NCBI RefSeq assembly: GCF_023022985.1
Contig: NZ_CP095461.1
Coordinates: forward strand, 558,001 to 622,000
Source of the DNA: Arthrobacter gengyunqii
Lineage (GTDB): Bacteria; Actinomycetota; Actinomycetes; Actinomycetales; Micrococcaceae
Length of the DNA: 64,000 nucleotides
Direction: 5' to 3'
Shown: one piece after another, positions 16,851 to 26,047 of the stretch
Numbering within the stretch: position 1 is the first letter of the stretch
Layout of the letters: every line of letters starts with the position of its first letter
Notes under the pieces: generated by a model
Seen by the model: only the letters and a program-made list of their open reading frames with translations
What the model was told of the DNA's origin: nothing
Databases searched by the model: none
Position numbers and translations under genes: made by a program

Positions 16851-19334
16851 GTGAGTCTTCCCCCGGTACAGCCCAAGAATGCAGCAGCCGCCTCAACACC
16901 GCGACCCGAGCGGGCCGCAGACCGGTCCGATACGGCCGGAGAGCAGGTCACCAACCGCGTGTGCGCGCAGATCGCCGCCGAGCTGGGGGTGACGCCCTGG
17001 CAGGTACGTGCCGCCGTGGATCTTTTGGACAGCGGCGCCACGGTTCCCTTTATTGCCCGTTACCGCAAAGAGGTCACCGGAACCCTGGACGACGCCCAGC
17101 TGCGCGAACTCGACGAGCGGCTGCGGTACCTGCGGGAGCTGGAGGACCGGCGGCAATCCGTCCGCGACGCTATTGAGAGCCAGGGCAAGCTGACCCCGGA
17201 GCTCCGAGCAGCCATCGATGCCGCGGACACCAAGTCCCGCCTCGAGGACATCTACCTGCCGTATAAAACCAAGCGCCGGACCAAAGCACAGATCGCACGC
17301 GAAGCCGGGTTGGAACCGCTGGCCGAGGCGCTGCTGGCCAACCCGTCCCTGGTGCCGGAACGCGCCGCCGCCCGGTTTGTGAACGACGTCGTACCGGACA
17401 CGGCGGAAGCGCTCGCCGGCGCGCGCGCCATCCTGATTGAGCGGGCGGGCCAGGATGCCGATTTGCTCACCGGGCAACGCGAGCGGCTGTGGAAGCAGGG
17501 CAAGATGCGCTCGCAGGTGAAGAAGGGCAAGGAAGCGGAAGGCCAGAAGTTTGCCGACTATTTCGCGTTTACCGGCTCGCCCTCGAGCATGCCTTCACAC
17601 CGGGTGCTGGCCCTGCTGCGCGGTGAGAAGGAAGGCATTCTTGAACTCGAGCTCATGGAGGCCGGTCCGGCTGATGCCTCCGCTCTGGCTGCAGCTCGGC
17701 AAAAATATGAGCGGGCAGTGGCCGCGAGCCTGGGCATCGCGGACCGTGGACGGCCGGCCGACGCCTGGCTGCAGCAGACCGTGCAACTTGCCTGGCGGCG
17801 CATCCTGGCCAAGCTTTCAGCGGACCTCCGCGTCCGGCTGTTCTCCGCCGCCGAAGCCGAAGCGGTCCGCGTGTTCGCAGCGAACCTGCGCGATGTCCTG
17901 CTGGCCGCACCCGCAGGAAACCGTCCCACGCTGGGGCTGGATCCGGGGCTGCGCACCGGCGTGAAGGTTGCGGTCGTGGACGGCACCGGGCAGCCGGTGG
18001 CCACCGACACCATCTATCCGCATGCCCCGGCGCGCAAGTGGGACGAGGCCCTGTCCCGGCTGGCTGAGCTGGTGAAGACGCACGGGGTGGAGTTGATTGC
18101 GATTGGCAACGGCACCGCGTCGCGTGAAACCGACAAACTGGCCACCGAACTGATCAAGCTGATGCCTCAGGCAGGCCTGCAAAAGCTCGTGGTCTCGGAA
18201 GCCGGAGCCTCCGTCTATTCTGCATCCGCCCTTGCAACGGCTGAGCTGCCGGGGATGGATGTTTCCCTTCGCGGTGCCGTGTCGATTGCCCGCCGGCTTC
18301 AGGATCCGCTGGCGGAACTGGTGAAAATCGATCCGAAGTCGATCGGCGTCGGCCAGTATCAGCACGACGTCAGTGCCGCCAAGCTGGAACGGTCCCTGGA
18401 CGCGGTGATCGAGGACTGCGTCACCGCGGTGGGTGTTGATGTGAACACTGCCTCACCGGCGCTGCTGACCCGGGTGGCCGGCGTCGGCCCGCTGCTCAGC
18501 GAGAACATTGTAGCCTACCGGAATGAAAACGGGCCTTTTGCCCGCCGCGCGGATCTGAAGAAGGTGCCCCGGCTGGGAGCGAAGGCGTTTGAACAGTGCG
18601 CTGGCTTCCTGCGGGTCACCGCCGGGACCGAACCGCTGGACGCCTCCAGCGTTCATCCGGAGTCCTACGGGATTGCACGCCGGATCCTCGCTGCAGCCGG
18701 GAGCACCATGAGCCCGGCCGGCGCCTCGCTGGAAAACCTGACCCCGTCATCCTTTGTGGATGATTCGGTGGGGCTGCCCACGATCCTGGATATCGTGGCG
18801 GAGCTGCGCAAACCCGGCCGTGATCCCCGTCCGGAGTTCCGCACGGCCACCTTCTCCGAAGGTGTGGAGAAGATCTCCGACCTCCGTCCGGGCATGGTGC
18901 TGGACGGCGTGGTGACCAATGTGGCTGCGTTCGGCGCCTTCGTGGACGTGGGAGTCCATCAGGACGGGCTGGTGCACATTTCCGCAATGTCCTCCACCTT
19001 CATCTCCGATCCGCACGACGTCGTGAAGTCCGGACAGGTGGTCAAGGTCAAGGTGCTGGAAGCCGATCCGGAACGCAAACGCATTTCGCTGACGCTTCGC
19101 CTGGACGACGACGACGCCGCTGCCGCCGCCCGCGAGCCCAAGGCTCTGCGGGAGCGCGTCTCGAAGACCCGCACCGAGTCCCCAACAGGCGGGGGCGGCA
19201 AGGGCTCTGCACCCCAGCGCACCGGGAAGGCGGGCATCCCCGCCCCGCGAGGCAACCGCCGCCCGCCGGTTCCGGTACCGGCACAGGCACAGGGGCCGAT
19301 GGCTGATGCGCTGCGCCGGGCCGGGCTGGTTTAG
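16851..19334 (+). CDS. Tex family RNA-binding protein (transcription accessory factor)
   Basis: An 827-residue Tex/YqgF-type nucleic-acid-binding protein. In order: N-terminal HTH-like region (CAQIAAELGVTPWQVRAAVD), Tex core with FIARYRKEVTGTLDDAQLREL, a YqgF/RNase H-like domain (TLGLDPGLRTGVKVAVVDGT, about residues 360-490), a helix-hairpin-helix part (ALLTRVAGVGPLLSENIVAYRN), and a C-terminal S1 domain (GMVLDGVVTNVAAFGAFVDV, about 680-750). A basic Pro/Gly-rich tail follows. The GTG start has only a weak ribosome site. It acts in the cytoplasm on RNA polymerase-associated transcripts. Confidence 0.93.
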   Translation: MSLPPVQPKNAAAASTPRPERAADRSDTAGEQVTNRVCAQIAAELGVTPWQVRAAVDLLDSGATVPFIARYRKEVTGTLDDAQLRELDERLRYLRELEDRRQSVRDAIESQGKLTPELRAAIDAADTKSRLEDIYLPYKTKRRTKAQIAREAGLEPLAEALLANPSLVPERAAARFVNDVVPDTAEALAGARAILIERAGQDADLLTGQRERLWKQGKMRSQVKKGKEAEGQKFADYFAFTGSPSSMPSHRVLALLRGEKEGILELELMEAGPADASALAAARQKYERAVAASLGIADRGRPADAWLQQTVQLAWRRILAKLSADLRVRLFSAAEAEAVRVFAANLRDVLLAAPAGNRPTLGLDPGLRTGVKVAVVDGTGQPVATDTIYPHAPARKWDEALSRLAELVKTHGVELIAIGNGTASRETDKLATELIKLMPQAGLQKLVVSEAGASVYSASALATAELPGMDVSLRGAVSIARRLQDPLAELVKIDPKSIGVGQYQHDVSAAKLERSLDAVIEDCVTAVGVDVNTASPALLTRVAGVGPLLSENIVAYRNENGPFARRADLKKVPRLGAKAFEQCAGFLRVTAGTEPLDASSVHPESYGIARRILAAAGSTMSPAGASLENLTPSSFVDDSVGLPTILDIVAELRKPGRDPRPEFRTATFSEGVEKISDLRPGMVLDGVVTNVAAFGAFVDVGVHQDGLVHISAMSSTFISDPHDVVKSGQVVKVKVLEADPERKRISLTLRLDDDDAAAAAREPKALRERVSKTRTESPTGGGGKGSAPQRTGKAGIPAPRGNRRPPVPVPAQAQGPMADALRRAGLV

Positions 19335-19384
19335 CCGGGCCCGGCTGGCAGGCTAAACCGGCAGGGCTGGCAGGCTAAACCGGC
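19328..19384. terminator. Terminator-like hairpin with a duplicated 20-base arm after tex
   Basis: GGTTTAGCC (19328-19336, overlapping the tex stop) can pair with GGCTAAACC at 19351-19359 or with a second copy at 19373-19381. The 20-base unit GGCTGGCAGGCTAAACCGGC is present twice, 22 bases apart (19343-19362 and 19365-19384). The element lies between convergent genes. Confidence 0.55.
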
Positions 19385-19642
19385 CTAACCGTCAGAGGAC
19401 TCCGGCTCGGTCAGAGCATCTTCCGGGGCGGTGCCGCCGGCGTCCGGATCCTCAGGGTCTTTCCCGGAATGGCCGGCGGGAACTGTTCCGCCGGGGGAAG
19501 TGCCCTGCGCTTCCCGGATGTTGCCGGCCGGGCGCTTGGCCTGACCGGGCCGGCGCGGGTCGCCCGCGGGCTCGGGCTGCGGTGCACTCGGTCCCAGGGG
19601 ATCTTCCTCGGCGTTGGCGGGTCCGGTGGGTTCGGTGGTCAT
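19385..19642 (-). CDS. Small low-complexity hypothetical protein coupled to the HAD gene
   Basis: An 85-residue hydrophilic protein rich in Pro, Gly, Glu and Ala, with no recognisable domain and no membrane segment. Its ATG overlaps the stop of the upstream HAD hydrolase gene by four bases (ATGA), the main reason to consider it real. The composition suggests a disordered protein. It could equally be a non-functional frame that happens to start at the overlap. Confidence 0.45.
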   Translation of the reverse strand: MTTEPTGPANAEEDPLGPSAPQPEPAGDPRRPGQAKRPAGNIREAQGTSPGGTVPAGHSGKDPEDPDAGGTAPEDALTEPESSDG

Positions 19643-20328
19643 GCCGCTGCCAGCTTTCCGAGCATCGAAGTTTCCAGGTTTTCCAGCAGGTCCCGCGGGT
19701 TCTCGAAGACCTCGGTGGCACCGGCGTCGCGCAGTTCCGCTTCACTGGTTCCGCCGCAGAGCAGCCCGATGGTGGGGATCTTCAGCTCTGCCGCCGCTTT
19801 CACGTCCCACACCGAGTCGCCCACGAAGATCGTTTCTTCAGCGGTGAGGGAGGAGCTGTCCAAGGCTGACTGCAGGATATCGGGGGAAGGCTTGGATTCC
19901 TCGGCGTCGGCCGAGCTCGTGGCCGCAGCGATCGCTGAATCGGCGTCGATCACGGTGCGCAGGACTTCCAACTCCGGTCCTGACGCTGAAGACGCCAGCA
20001 CAACGGTCAGATCCTTGTCCGCGCAGGCCAGCAACAGGTCCCGGGCACCGTCGAAGGAGCGAAGCGCCGGCCACCACGTGGAGAAAATGGCTCCGTGGGT
20101 CGCGTCCAGCTTTTCGTCCTGGTCCTTGTCCCGATCCTCGCCCAGAAGATGTTCCACCAACTTGTCACCGCCCATTCCGATCGCCCGGTGTACGGCGGAC
20201 ATCGGAACGTCCAGGTCCATCCGGCGGAAGGCCTGCCACCAGGCAACGGCGTGCAGGTAGTTCGAATCCACCAGGGTTCCGTCAACGTCGAAAAGGACGC
20301 CGCGCTTGGCGGTGCTGTTCCGGGCCAT
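19639..20328 (-). CDS. HAD-family hydrolase (phosphoglycolate phosphatase-like)
   Basis: A 229-residue haloacid dehalogenase-type phosphatase. Motif I is VLFDVDGTLVDSNYLHAVAW (nucleophile Asp in DVDGT), motif II is VVLASSASG, and the Lys and acidic motifs III/IV are in ESKPSPDILQSAL and IFVGDSVWDVKAA. An alpha-helical cap lies between motifs I and II. The substrate is a small phosphorylated metabolite that cannot be named. AGGACAG precedes the ATG. It is followed by the overlapping small frame. Confidence 0.88.
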   Translation of the reverse strand: MARNSTAKRGVLFDVDGTLVDSNYLHAVAWWQAFRRMDLDVPMSAVHRAIGMGGDKLVEHLLGEDRDKDQDEKLDATHGAIFSTWWPALRSFDGARDLLLACADKDLTVVLASSASGPELEVLRTVIDADSAIAAATSSADAEESKPSPDILQSALDSSSLTAEETIFVGDSVWDVKAAAELKIPTIGLLCGGTSEAELRDAGATEVFENPRDLLENLETSMLGKLAAA

Positions 20329-20400
20329 GTCTGTCCTGCCTTCGATTGGGGTCTGAAAGCGTCCGGGAGGGAACGGGTTCTCGCGGGCTCAGGTTCGATT

Positions 20401-20841
20401 CTAGTGACCGGAGGTGCCGCGCGGTCCAAGGAATGCCGCGAGTTGTTCTTCCAAAACGCTGAGGTCCCTTAATTCACACTCCCAAACCGTCAGGGACTCC
20501 CACCCGGCTGCGGCAAGAGCTTCCACTGCCGCAGCGTCCCGCAGAGCGGTCCGGCGCCGCTTTTCAGCCCAGAACTCACTGTTGTTCTGCGGCGCATGCT
20601 GGCCGGCACGGCAACTGTGCAGGTGCCAGAAGCAACCGTTGACGAAGATGACCTTGCGGCGGGCGGCGAACACCAAATCCGGTTTTCCCGGCAGCAGTTT
20701 CCCACCCGCGGCGCCGTGCAGCCGGAAACGGTAGCCTGCTGCGTGCAGCAGGCGGCGGACCAGGAGCTCAGGCTTGGTGTTCTTGCTCCGGATGCGGGAC
20801 ATATTCCGGCTGCGCTGATCAACGGTCACGATATCGGCCAT
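20401..20841 (-). CDS. vsr: Very short patch repair endonuclease (Vsr)
   Basis: A 146-residue DNA mismatch endonuclease that nicks 5' of T in T:G mismatches arising from 5-methylcytosine deamination. Family motifs are RSRNMSRIRSKNTKPELLVR near the N-terminus, the catalytic GKPDLVFAARRKVIFVNGCFWH segment with the zinc/metal ligands around CFWHLHSC, and the C-terminal tryptophan-rich WESLTVWECEL. Vsr genes usually sit beside a cytosine-5 methyltransferase; none is present here, so it is an orphan within this window. The 73-base gap to the HAD gene suggests independent expression. Confidence 0.9.
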   Translation of the reverse strand: MADIVTVDQRSRNMSRIRSKNTKPELLVRRLLHAAGYRFRLHGAAGGKLLPGKPDLVFAARRKVIFVNGCFWHLHSCRAGQHAPQNNSEFWAEKRRRTALRDAAAVEALAAAGWESLTVWECELRDLSVLEEQLAAFLGPRGTSGH

Positions 20842-20994
20842 GGCTCCAGTTTAGGCAGGCGCACGCTTTCGGCCGGGTGGAAACCGTCATTCGGAAACCG
20901 TCGTTCAGCAACCGGTACAGCCCAGTGCCCTAGCCACCGTCGGCTGTGTCCGCCTACGTTTGCAGGTAGATCTGAACACGCGGAAGGCTGGTCT

Positions 20995-21987
20995 ATGGCA
21001 TCGATTCGAATACTTGGTACGGGGGGCACGATCGCTTCGCGCAGCGCCGGGCCCGGCGGGTTGGTGGCCGAAGACCGAACGGACGATCTGATCCGCACGT
21101 TGTCCCGCCGTCACACCGTCACGGTGCGGGACATCATGGTGAGCGGGAGCTATCTGCTGCAGCTCTCTGACCTTCGGACCATAGCCCAAGCTGCACGGAA
21201 TGCCGTGTTGGACTCCACCGTGGACGGCGTCGTCATCACCCACGGCACCGACACGATGGAGGAGACGGCTTTCCTGCTGGATTTGGTCCATGGCTCACCC
21301 AAGCCGGTGGTGTTTACCGGTTCCCGCCGTCCGGCCGATGCTGCAGCGCCTGACGGTCCGCAGAACCTTGAGGAAGCGGTGGAAGCCGCAGCTTCGCCGG
21401 AATTGCGCGGCACCGGAGTGTTGGTTTCCTTTGCCGGGAAGATCCGTTCGGCCCGTGGACTGTTTCTGGCCAGCACCGTGGCAGCAGACCCCTTTGCCGG
21501 AGGGACCGAGGTGGCCCATTTCATCGGGGACAGCCTGCATGTGACTGCCAGGCCGCTCCGGCCCTCTCCGATGCGCATGCCGAGCGAAGAATTCGACCAG
21601 GCCCGAGTCAGCATCATTGACTGCGCTCTTGGCACCGACACCGGCCTGTTCACGTATGCCGTTCATGCCGGTGCGGATGCCGTTGTCCTTGCCGGCACCG
21701 GGCTGGGCAATGCCGGCCCGGGTTTTGTCGAGGCAGTCCAGGACGCTGTGCGCGGGGGATGCTTTGTGGTCCTGAGCTCGCGGGTGCCTTTCGGTCCAGT
21801 TGTCCCCACGTACGGCGCCGGCGGCGGGGTGGACCTGGTGCGGGCCGGCGCGATTCCCTCGGGAGACCTCAAACCTTCGCAGGCACGCATTCTTGCGGCA
21901 CTGCTCACCTCCCAGCCTGCCACTCCCGAACAGATCCATCGCGTCCTCACGGCTGCTCCCGGAAGGCAAGGCGGTCAGTCTGGATAA
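20995..21987 (+). CDS. L-asparaginase
   Basis: A 330-residue asparaginase that would hydrolyse L-asparagine to aspartate and ammonia. It carries both threonine signatures: ILGTGGTIASR at the N-terminus and VITHGTDTMEETAFLLDL near residue 80. The open frame runs back to 20596, but this would cross the divergent vsr gene; the ATG at 20995 has GGAAGG upstream and gives the family N-terminus. No signal peptide is visible, so a cytoplasmic enzyme is likely. No neighbour indicates a dedicated pathway. Confidence 0.88.
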   Translation: MASIRILGTGGTIASRSAGPGGLVAEDRTDDLIRTLSRRHTVTVRDIMVSGSYLLQLSDLRTIAQAARNAVLDSTVDGVVITHGTDTMEETAFLLDLVHGSPKPVVFTGSRRPADAAAPDGPQNLEEAVEAAASPELRGTGVLVSFAGKIRSARGLFLASTVAADPFAGGTEVAHFIGDSLHVTARPLRPSPMRMPSEEFDQARVSIIDCALGTDTGLFTYAVHAGADAVVLAGTGLGNAGPGFVEAVQDAVRGGCFVVLSSRVPFGPVVPTYGAGGGVDLVRAGAIPSGDLKPSQARILAALLTSQPATPEQIHRVLTAAPGRQGGQSG

Positions 21988-22101
21988 CAAAGATAACGAA
22001 GAGGTTGCGGCCTTACCTGTTTGGCAAATGGGTGGTCCCACAACCCCTAAGCTGGCTTACTATTAGGGGCATAGTTGATACCCCTTACAAGGAGGTAAGT
22101 G

Positions 22102-22338
22102 ATGTCGGGCTACTTTAAGCTGGTCGACGCCCACGACGGCGCGTTCCGGATCAAGCTCATTTCCGGTGATGGCGCGCTGATGGCAGTGTCAGCGATGTTC
22201 CCCACCAAGCAGGCGGCCGTGGCCGGAATTGAACTGATGCGGGAGATCGCAGGCACGGGACCGGTGGTGGACCACAGCCACGATGCGGACCTGCTTGGCG
22301 AGGCCAGCAGCAATGATGGACGGGCAAAAGCGTCCTGA
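22102..22338 (+). CDS. YegP/DUF1508 family small protein
   Basis: A 78-residue protein with a single DUF1508 repeat: YFKLVDAHDGAFRIKLISGD, then a helix (TKQAAVAGIELMREIA). The function is unknown; the fold is a small beta-alpha module found singly or in tandem. A perfect ribosome site (AAGGAGG, 22088-22094) is spaced for the ATG at 22102 rather than the GTG at 22099. A small inverted repeat (AGGGG...CCCCT) in the leader could form a hairpin just before it. A strong terminator follows the gene. Confidence 0.8.
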   Translation: MSGYFKLVDAHDGAFRIKLISGDGALMAVSAMFPTKQAAVAGIELMREIAGTGPVVDHSHDADLLGEASSNDGRAKAS

Positions 22339-22365
22339 CCGGGGCGCCACCGCAACAGATTTGAG

Positions 22366-22401
22366 GAAGGCCTGAGGTTCCCCGCGGAACCTCAGGCCTT
22401 C
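22366..22401. terminator. Strong bidirectional hairpin terminator
   Basis: GAAGGCCTGAGGTTCC (22366-22381) pairs perfectly with GGAACCTCAGGCCTTC (22386-22401) around a 4-base loop (CCGC), a 16-base stem. It lies between the converging YegP-like and small acidic genes and is followed by a short TTC. Confidence 0.85.
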
Positions 22402-22464
22402 TTCATGAGACAGACGTGACGTGGACGGGCTCAATGTTGCCGGGCGGTATGCCCGCTGCCGCCG

Positions 22465-22617
22465 CTACTTCTTGTCGGCGTCGTCTCCTTCGGCTGCATC
22501 TTGGGCGTGCTGGCGCTGTCCAGTGGAATCAGCGACTGACGTGTCTCCCTCGGACGGAGCCTCGTTGTGGGTGCGGTCCGAGTCTTCGCCGGTTGTGGGG
22601 TTTTCCTTCTCGGCCAT
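22465..22617 (-). CDS. 50-residue acidic hydrophilic protein
   Basis: A short open frame beginning MAEKENPTTGEDSDRTHNEA and ending EGDDADKK. It is strongly acidic and disordered-looking, with no hydrophobic segment. The start is preceded by a purine-rich GAAGAGAG ribosome site. It is divergent from the flavoprotein gene and converges on the strong hairpin at 22366-22401, the position expected of a real transcription unit. The function is unknown. Confidence 0.6.
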   Translation of the reverse strand: MAEKENPTTGEDSDRTHNEAPSEGDTSVADSTGQRQHAQDAAEGDDADKK

Positions 22618-22810
22618 GGTTTTCTCTCTTCAGGTTGGGGTGGGCTCCGGATTTTTGGAAAAGCAGCCCATACGGCCAAGTCTAGGAAGCGGTGGTCCGG
22701 GCAGAAAGAGGCAACCGTCAAGTGACCGGTCCGGCGGAGCAGAGCCGCCGCCGTCGGCCGGGCTGGCAGGCAAATATCGGTCCTAGCCAGAGGGTGAAAC
22801 TGCCGGTACC

Positions 22811-24490
22811 GTGAACCGGATGCAGCCAAGCACAGACGCGGACGTCATTGTTGTGGGATCCGGACTGGCGGGATTGACGGCAACCGCCGAGCTGATCGAT
22901 GCCGGCCGCTCCGTCATCCTCCTGGAGCAGGAGGGGGAGGCAAGCCTCGGCGGCCAGGCGTGGTGGTCCTTTGGGGGGCTGTTCATGGTGGATACGCCCG
23001 AACAGCGCAGGCTGCGGGTGAAGGACTCCGTGGACTTGGCGTGGCAAGACTGGCTCGGAACGGCGGGCTTTGACCGGCCGGAAGACTACTGGCCACGACG
23101 CTGGGCCGAGGCCTACGTCCACTTCGCGGCGGGCGAGAAACGCGCGTGGCTGCACCAGATGGGTCACCGCGTCTTTCCGGTGGTCGGCTGGGCGGAGCGC
23201 GGCGGATACGGTGCCAACGGCCCGGGAAACTCCGTACCGCGCTTCCACATCACCTGGGGCACCGGCCCGGGCATCACCGCGCCCTTTGAAGCGAAGGTGC
23301 GCGACGGCGTTGCCCGCGGCCTGGTGCGGCTGGCCTTCCGTCACCGGATGGAGGAACTGACGGTGAGCGGCGGCGTCGTCACCGGGGTGCGCGGCAGTGT
23401 GCTGGAACCGACGACGGCGGTCCGCGGCGCGGTCACCAGCCGCATCCCGGTCGGGGAGTTCGAGTTTACGGCCGGCGCCGTCGTGGTCACGACCGGCGGA
23501 ATCGGCGGCGACCATGCCCTGGTGCGGGCGGCGTGGCCGGAGCAGCTGGGGACGGCTCCGGCCACGATGCTCAGCGGCGTGCCCGAGCACGTGGATGGCC
23601 GCGGCATCACCGCTAGTGCCGCGGCCGGCGCCCGGGTCATCAACCCGGACCGGATGTGGCACTACGTGGAGGGCATCAGGAACTGGAACCCGGTGTGGGC
23701 CAACCACGGCATCCGGATCCTGCCCGGGCCGTCCTCGCTCTGGCTGGACGCCGCCGGGCACCGGCTTCCGGTGCCCCTGTTTCCCGGCTTTGACACTCTC
23801 GGCACCCTGGAGCACCTGCGCACCACCGGCTACGACTACAGCTGGTTTATCCTCAACAAAGCGATCATCCGCAAGGAGTTTGCACTCTCCGGGTCAGAGC
23901 AGAATCCGGACCTGACCGGTAAGTCCGTGCGTGATGTGCTGGGCCGTGCCACGGCCGGTGTGCCCGGGCCGGTGCAGAAGTTCCTGGACCACGGCGAGGA
24001 CTTCATTACCGCCGGCTCGGTGGAGGAGCTGGTAGCGGGCATGAACGCACTGGCGAAGGACTCCACCAACGGAGCTGCTCCGGTACTCTCCGCTGAGGCG
24101 ATCCGCAGCGAGCTGGAAGCCCGGGACCGGGAAATCGCCAACCCCTTCAGCAAGGACAGCCAGGTTACGGCCATCCGCGGGGCACGGAACTATTTGGGGG
24201 ACCGGCTCATTCGAACGGCGTCTCCGCATCCGATCCTGGATCCCAAGGACGGTCCGCTCATTGCGGTACGGCTGTCGGTGCTGACCCGCAAAACCCTCGG
24301 CGGTCTGGAAACGGATCTGGACTCACGCGTGTTGGGACTGGACGGAAATCCCGTTCCCGGCCTCTTCGCTGCCGGTGAAGCAGCTGGTTTTGGCGGCGGC
24401 GGCATGCACGGCTACCGGTCCCTGGAAGGAACGTTCCTGGGCGGTTGCCTGTTCAGCGGCCGGGCGGCCGGACGCGCCGCGGGACGGTAG
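22811..24490 (+). CDS. FAD-binding dehydrogenase (KstD / fumarate reductase flavoprotein-like)
   Basis: A 559-residue FAD_binding_2 flavoprotein. The dinucleotide fold is VIVVGSGLAGLTATAELIDA near residue 12. It is followed by GGQAWWSFGGLFMVDTPEQRR, typical of the KstD-like subgroup annotated only as FAD-binding dehydrogenase. The second FAD contact is in GLFAAGEAAGFGGGGMHGY near the C-terminus. It probably oxidises or reduces a carbon-carbon bond in a steroid or other hydrophobic ring, but no steroid genes are nearby. The start is a GTG; an ATG three codons later is an alternative. Confidence 0.85.
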   Translation: MNRMQPSTDADVIVVGSGLAGLTATAELIDAGRSVILLEQEGEASLGGQAWWSFGGLFMVDTPEQRRLRVKDSVDLAWQDWLGTAGFDRPEDYWPRRWAEAYVHFAAGEKRAWLHQMGHRVFPVVGWAERGGYGANGPGNSVPRFHITWGTGPGITAPFEAKVRDGVARGLVRLAFRHRMEELTVSGGVVTGVRGSVLEPTTAVRGAVTSRIPVGEFEFTAGAVVVTTGGIGGDHALVRAAWPEQLGTAPATMLSGVPEHVDGRGITASAAAGARVINPDRMWHYVEGIRNWNPVWANHGIRILPGPSSLWLDAAGHRLPVPLFPGFDTLGTLEHLRTTGYDYSWFILNKAIIRKEFALSGSEQNPDLTGKSVRDVLGRATAGVPGPVQKFLDHGEDFITAGSVEELVAGMNALAKDSTNGAAPVLSAEAIRSELEARDREIANPFSKDSQVTAIRGARNYLGDRLIRTASPHPILDPKDGPLIAVRLSVLTRKTLGGLETDLDSRVLGLDGNPVPGLFAAGEAAGFGGGGMHGYRSLEGTFLGGCLFSGRAAGRAAGR

Positions 24491-24493
24491 CCA

Positions 24494-26005
24494 TCATGTG
24501 GTCCGTGGCAGCGGGACATATCTGGCCCCTCCCTGACCGACCCAGCCAAAGCTGTAACCCACGCTGACCTCCGGCGCGGGTTCCTGCCCGTCCGGCAGCA
24601 GCCCTGAACCGTCAGAAACGCTGCCGGCAGGATCCTCGCCGCCGGCCCCCAGCAGGCTCCTCGTCAACGCCTCACCCTGGCCCATGAGTTCCTGGACCGC
24701 TGCGGCCAAATGCTGGTCCCCGGGCTCCTCGCCGGCGTCCACGGCGGCCAGTACTGCACGGCGCACGAGCTCCCGGGCGAAGGACGCGGTGGCACCCTCG
24801 GACTGCTCCGCAGCAGCCCGCAGGGCATCCTCGGAAAACACTCCGGCCGGCGCGTAGAGCTCCAGCAGCCGCACCCGGTTCCCGACGTCGGGCAGCGGAA
24901 TTTCGACGGCGAGGTCCACCCGCCCGGGACGCTGCACGAGTGCCCGTTCCAGGGCCTCTGCCCGGTTGGTGGTCATGAGGAAAACGACGTCGGCGTCGGC
25001 GTCCAGCCCGTCCAGGGCGTCCAAGACTTCAAAGAGCAGGGGCTGGGGTCCGTGGCCCATGTTCCGGTCCTCGGCCACCAGGTCAATATCCTCGAGAATC
25101 ACCATGGACGGCGCCATGGCACGCGCCAGGCGTGCCGCTTCTCCCACCGCGTGCAGCGAGCTACCGGCCAGAAGCACCGCCGTCGTTCCGGCACTGGCGC
25201 TGAGCAGGTGGCGGACGGCGTGGGTTTTGCCGGTGCCGGGCGGACCGTAGAGCAGGACACCGCGCTTCAAATGCTGTCCGTGCTTCCGCAGTGTCTCGCG
25301 GTTTGCTGCGATGCCCAGGACATGCCGGCCCACCCGGTCCAGAACGCCGTCGGGCAGAATCACTTCATCTGCGGGCAATGAGGGGCGGTGCAGGAACGTG
25401 ACACCGGCACCCTGCTGGCCGTAAGGGTCAAAGGCGAAGGACACCACCTGTCCGCGCAGAATACTGTTGGTCCGCAGATCCTCCTGGATCGCCGCCAGGA
25501 ACCGGGCAGCCGCTTCCCGCTCCGGGGCCAGCACGGCAATGTCCGTTCCGTTGCGTCCATACTGCGGGTTGGCTGCGCGCTGCAGCACCGCCAGCGGGGA
25601 CCCCTCGTAGACAAAGAGCCGCAGCCCCAGCGCCACCACTTCACGGGTACTGTCCGGTCCGACGGCGAGATTCACGAAATCCGGTTGGCCCACGCTTACC
25701 GGACCGTACTCCTGCTGCACGAGGTCCGACAGGGATAGGTGGTGACGCTGCTGCCCACCGCCCACACCGATCAGCCGTGCCTGCGGATCCTGCCCGGAGA
25801 TCTTCTCGACGGCGATGTCCAGATCCGCGAAACGATGGACCGGAAAATCCTGGGCCAGGATGGGAAGGTCAGAGGCGGACATGCCGAGGTGGGCGGTCAG
25901 TACGTCCAAGAGACGGACACGTCCCGGAGTTTCGTCCCGGTGCGCCTGTGCCAGATCGATGGCACGGTTGAAGTTGCGGAGGAATTCCCCCAGTTTTTCA
26001 TCCAT
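24494..26005 (-). CDS. AAA family ATPase (Cdc48/FtsH-like core)
   Basis: A 503-residue protein with one AAA module in its C-terminal half. Walker A GPPGTGKT is near residue 255, Walker B MVILEDIDLV near 300, and sensor/arginine-finger motifs are in VFLMTTNRAEALERALVQRPGRVD. The N-terminal 220 residues have no domain I recognise and may bind the substrate. The frame runs back to 26350, but the ATG at 26005 is used because the upstream part crosses the terminator and the end of the ribokinase gene. It ends three bases from the convergent flavoprotein gene. It is probably an unfoldase or remodelling ATPase with an unknown target. Confidence 0.8.
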   Translation of the reverse strand: MDEKLGEFLRNFNRAIDLAQAHRDETPGRVRLLDVLTAHLGMSASDLPILAQDFPVHRFADLDIAVEKISGQDPQARLIGVGGGQQRHHLSLSDLVQQEYGPVSVGQPDFVNLAVGPDSTREVVALGLRLFVYEGSPLAVLQRAANPQYGRNGTDIAVLAPEREAAARFLAAIQEDLRTNSILRGQVVSFAFDPYGQQGAGVTFLHRPSLPADEVILPDGVLDRVGRHVLGIAANRETLRKHGQHLKRGVLLYGPPGTGKTHAVRHLLSASAGTTAVLLAGSSLHAVGEAARLARAMAPSMVILEDIDLVAEDRNMGHGPQPLLFEVLDALDGLDADADVVFLMTTNRAEALERALVQRPGRVDLAVEIPLPDVGNRVRLLELYAPAGVFSEDALRAAAEQSEGATASFARELVRRAVLAAVDAGEEPGDQHLAAAVQELMGQGEALTRSLLGAGGEDPAGSVSDGSGLLPDGQEPAPEVSVGYSFGWVGQGGARYVPLPRTT

Positions 26006-26047
26006 GCGGCAAGAGCCTAACAGCAGACGAAAGCCTGGCAGCAGACG

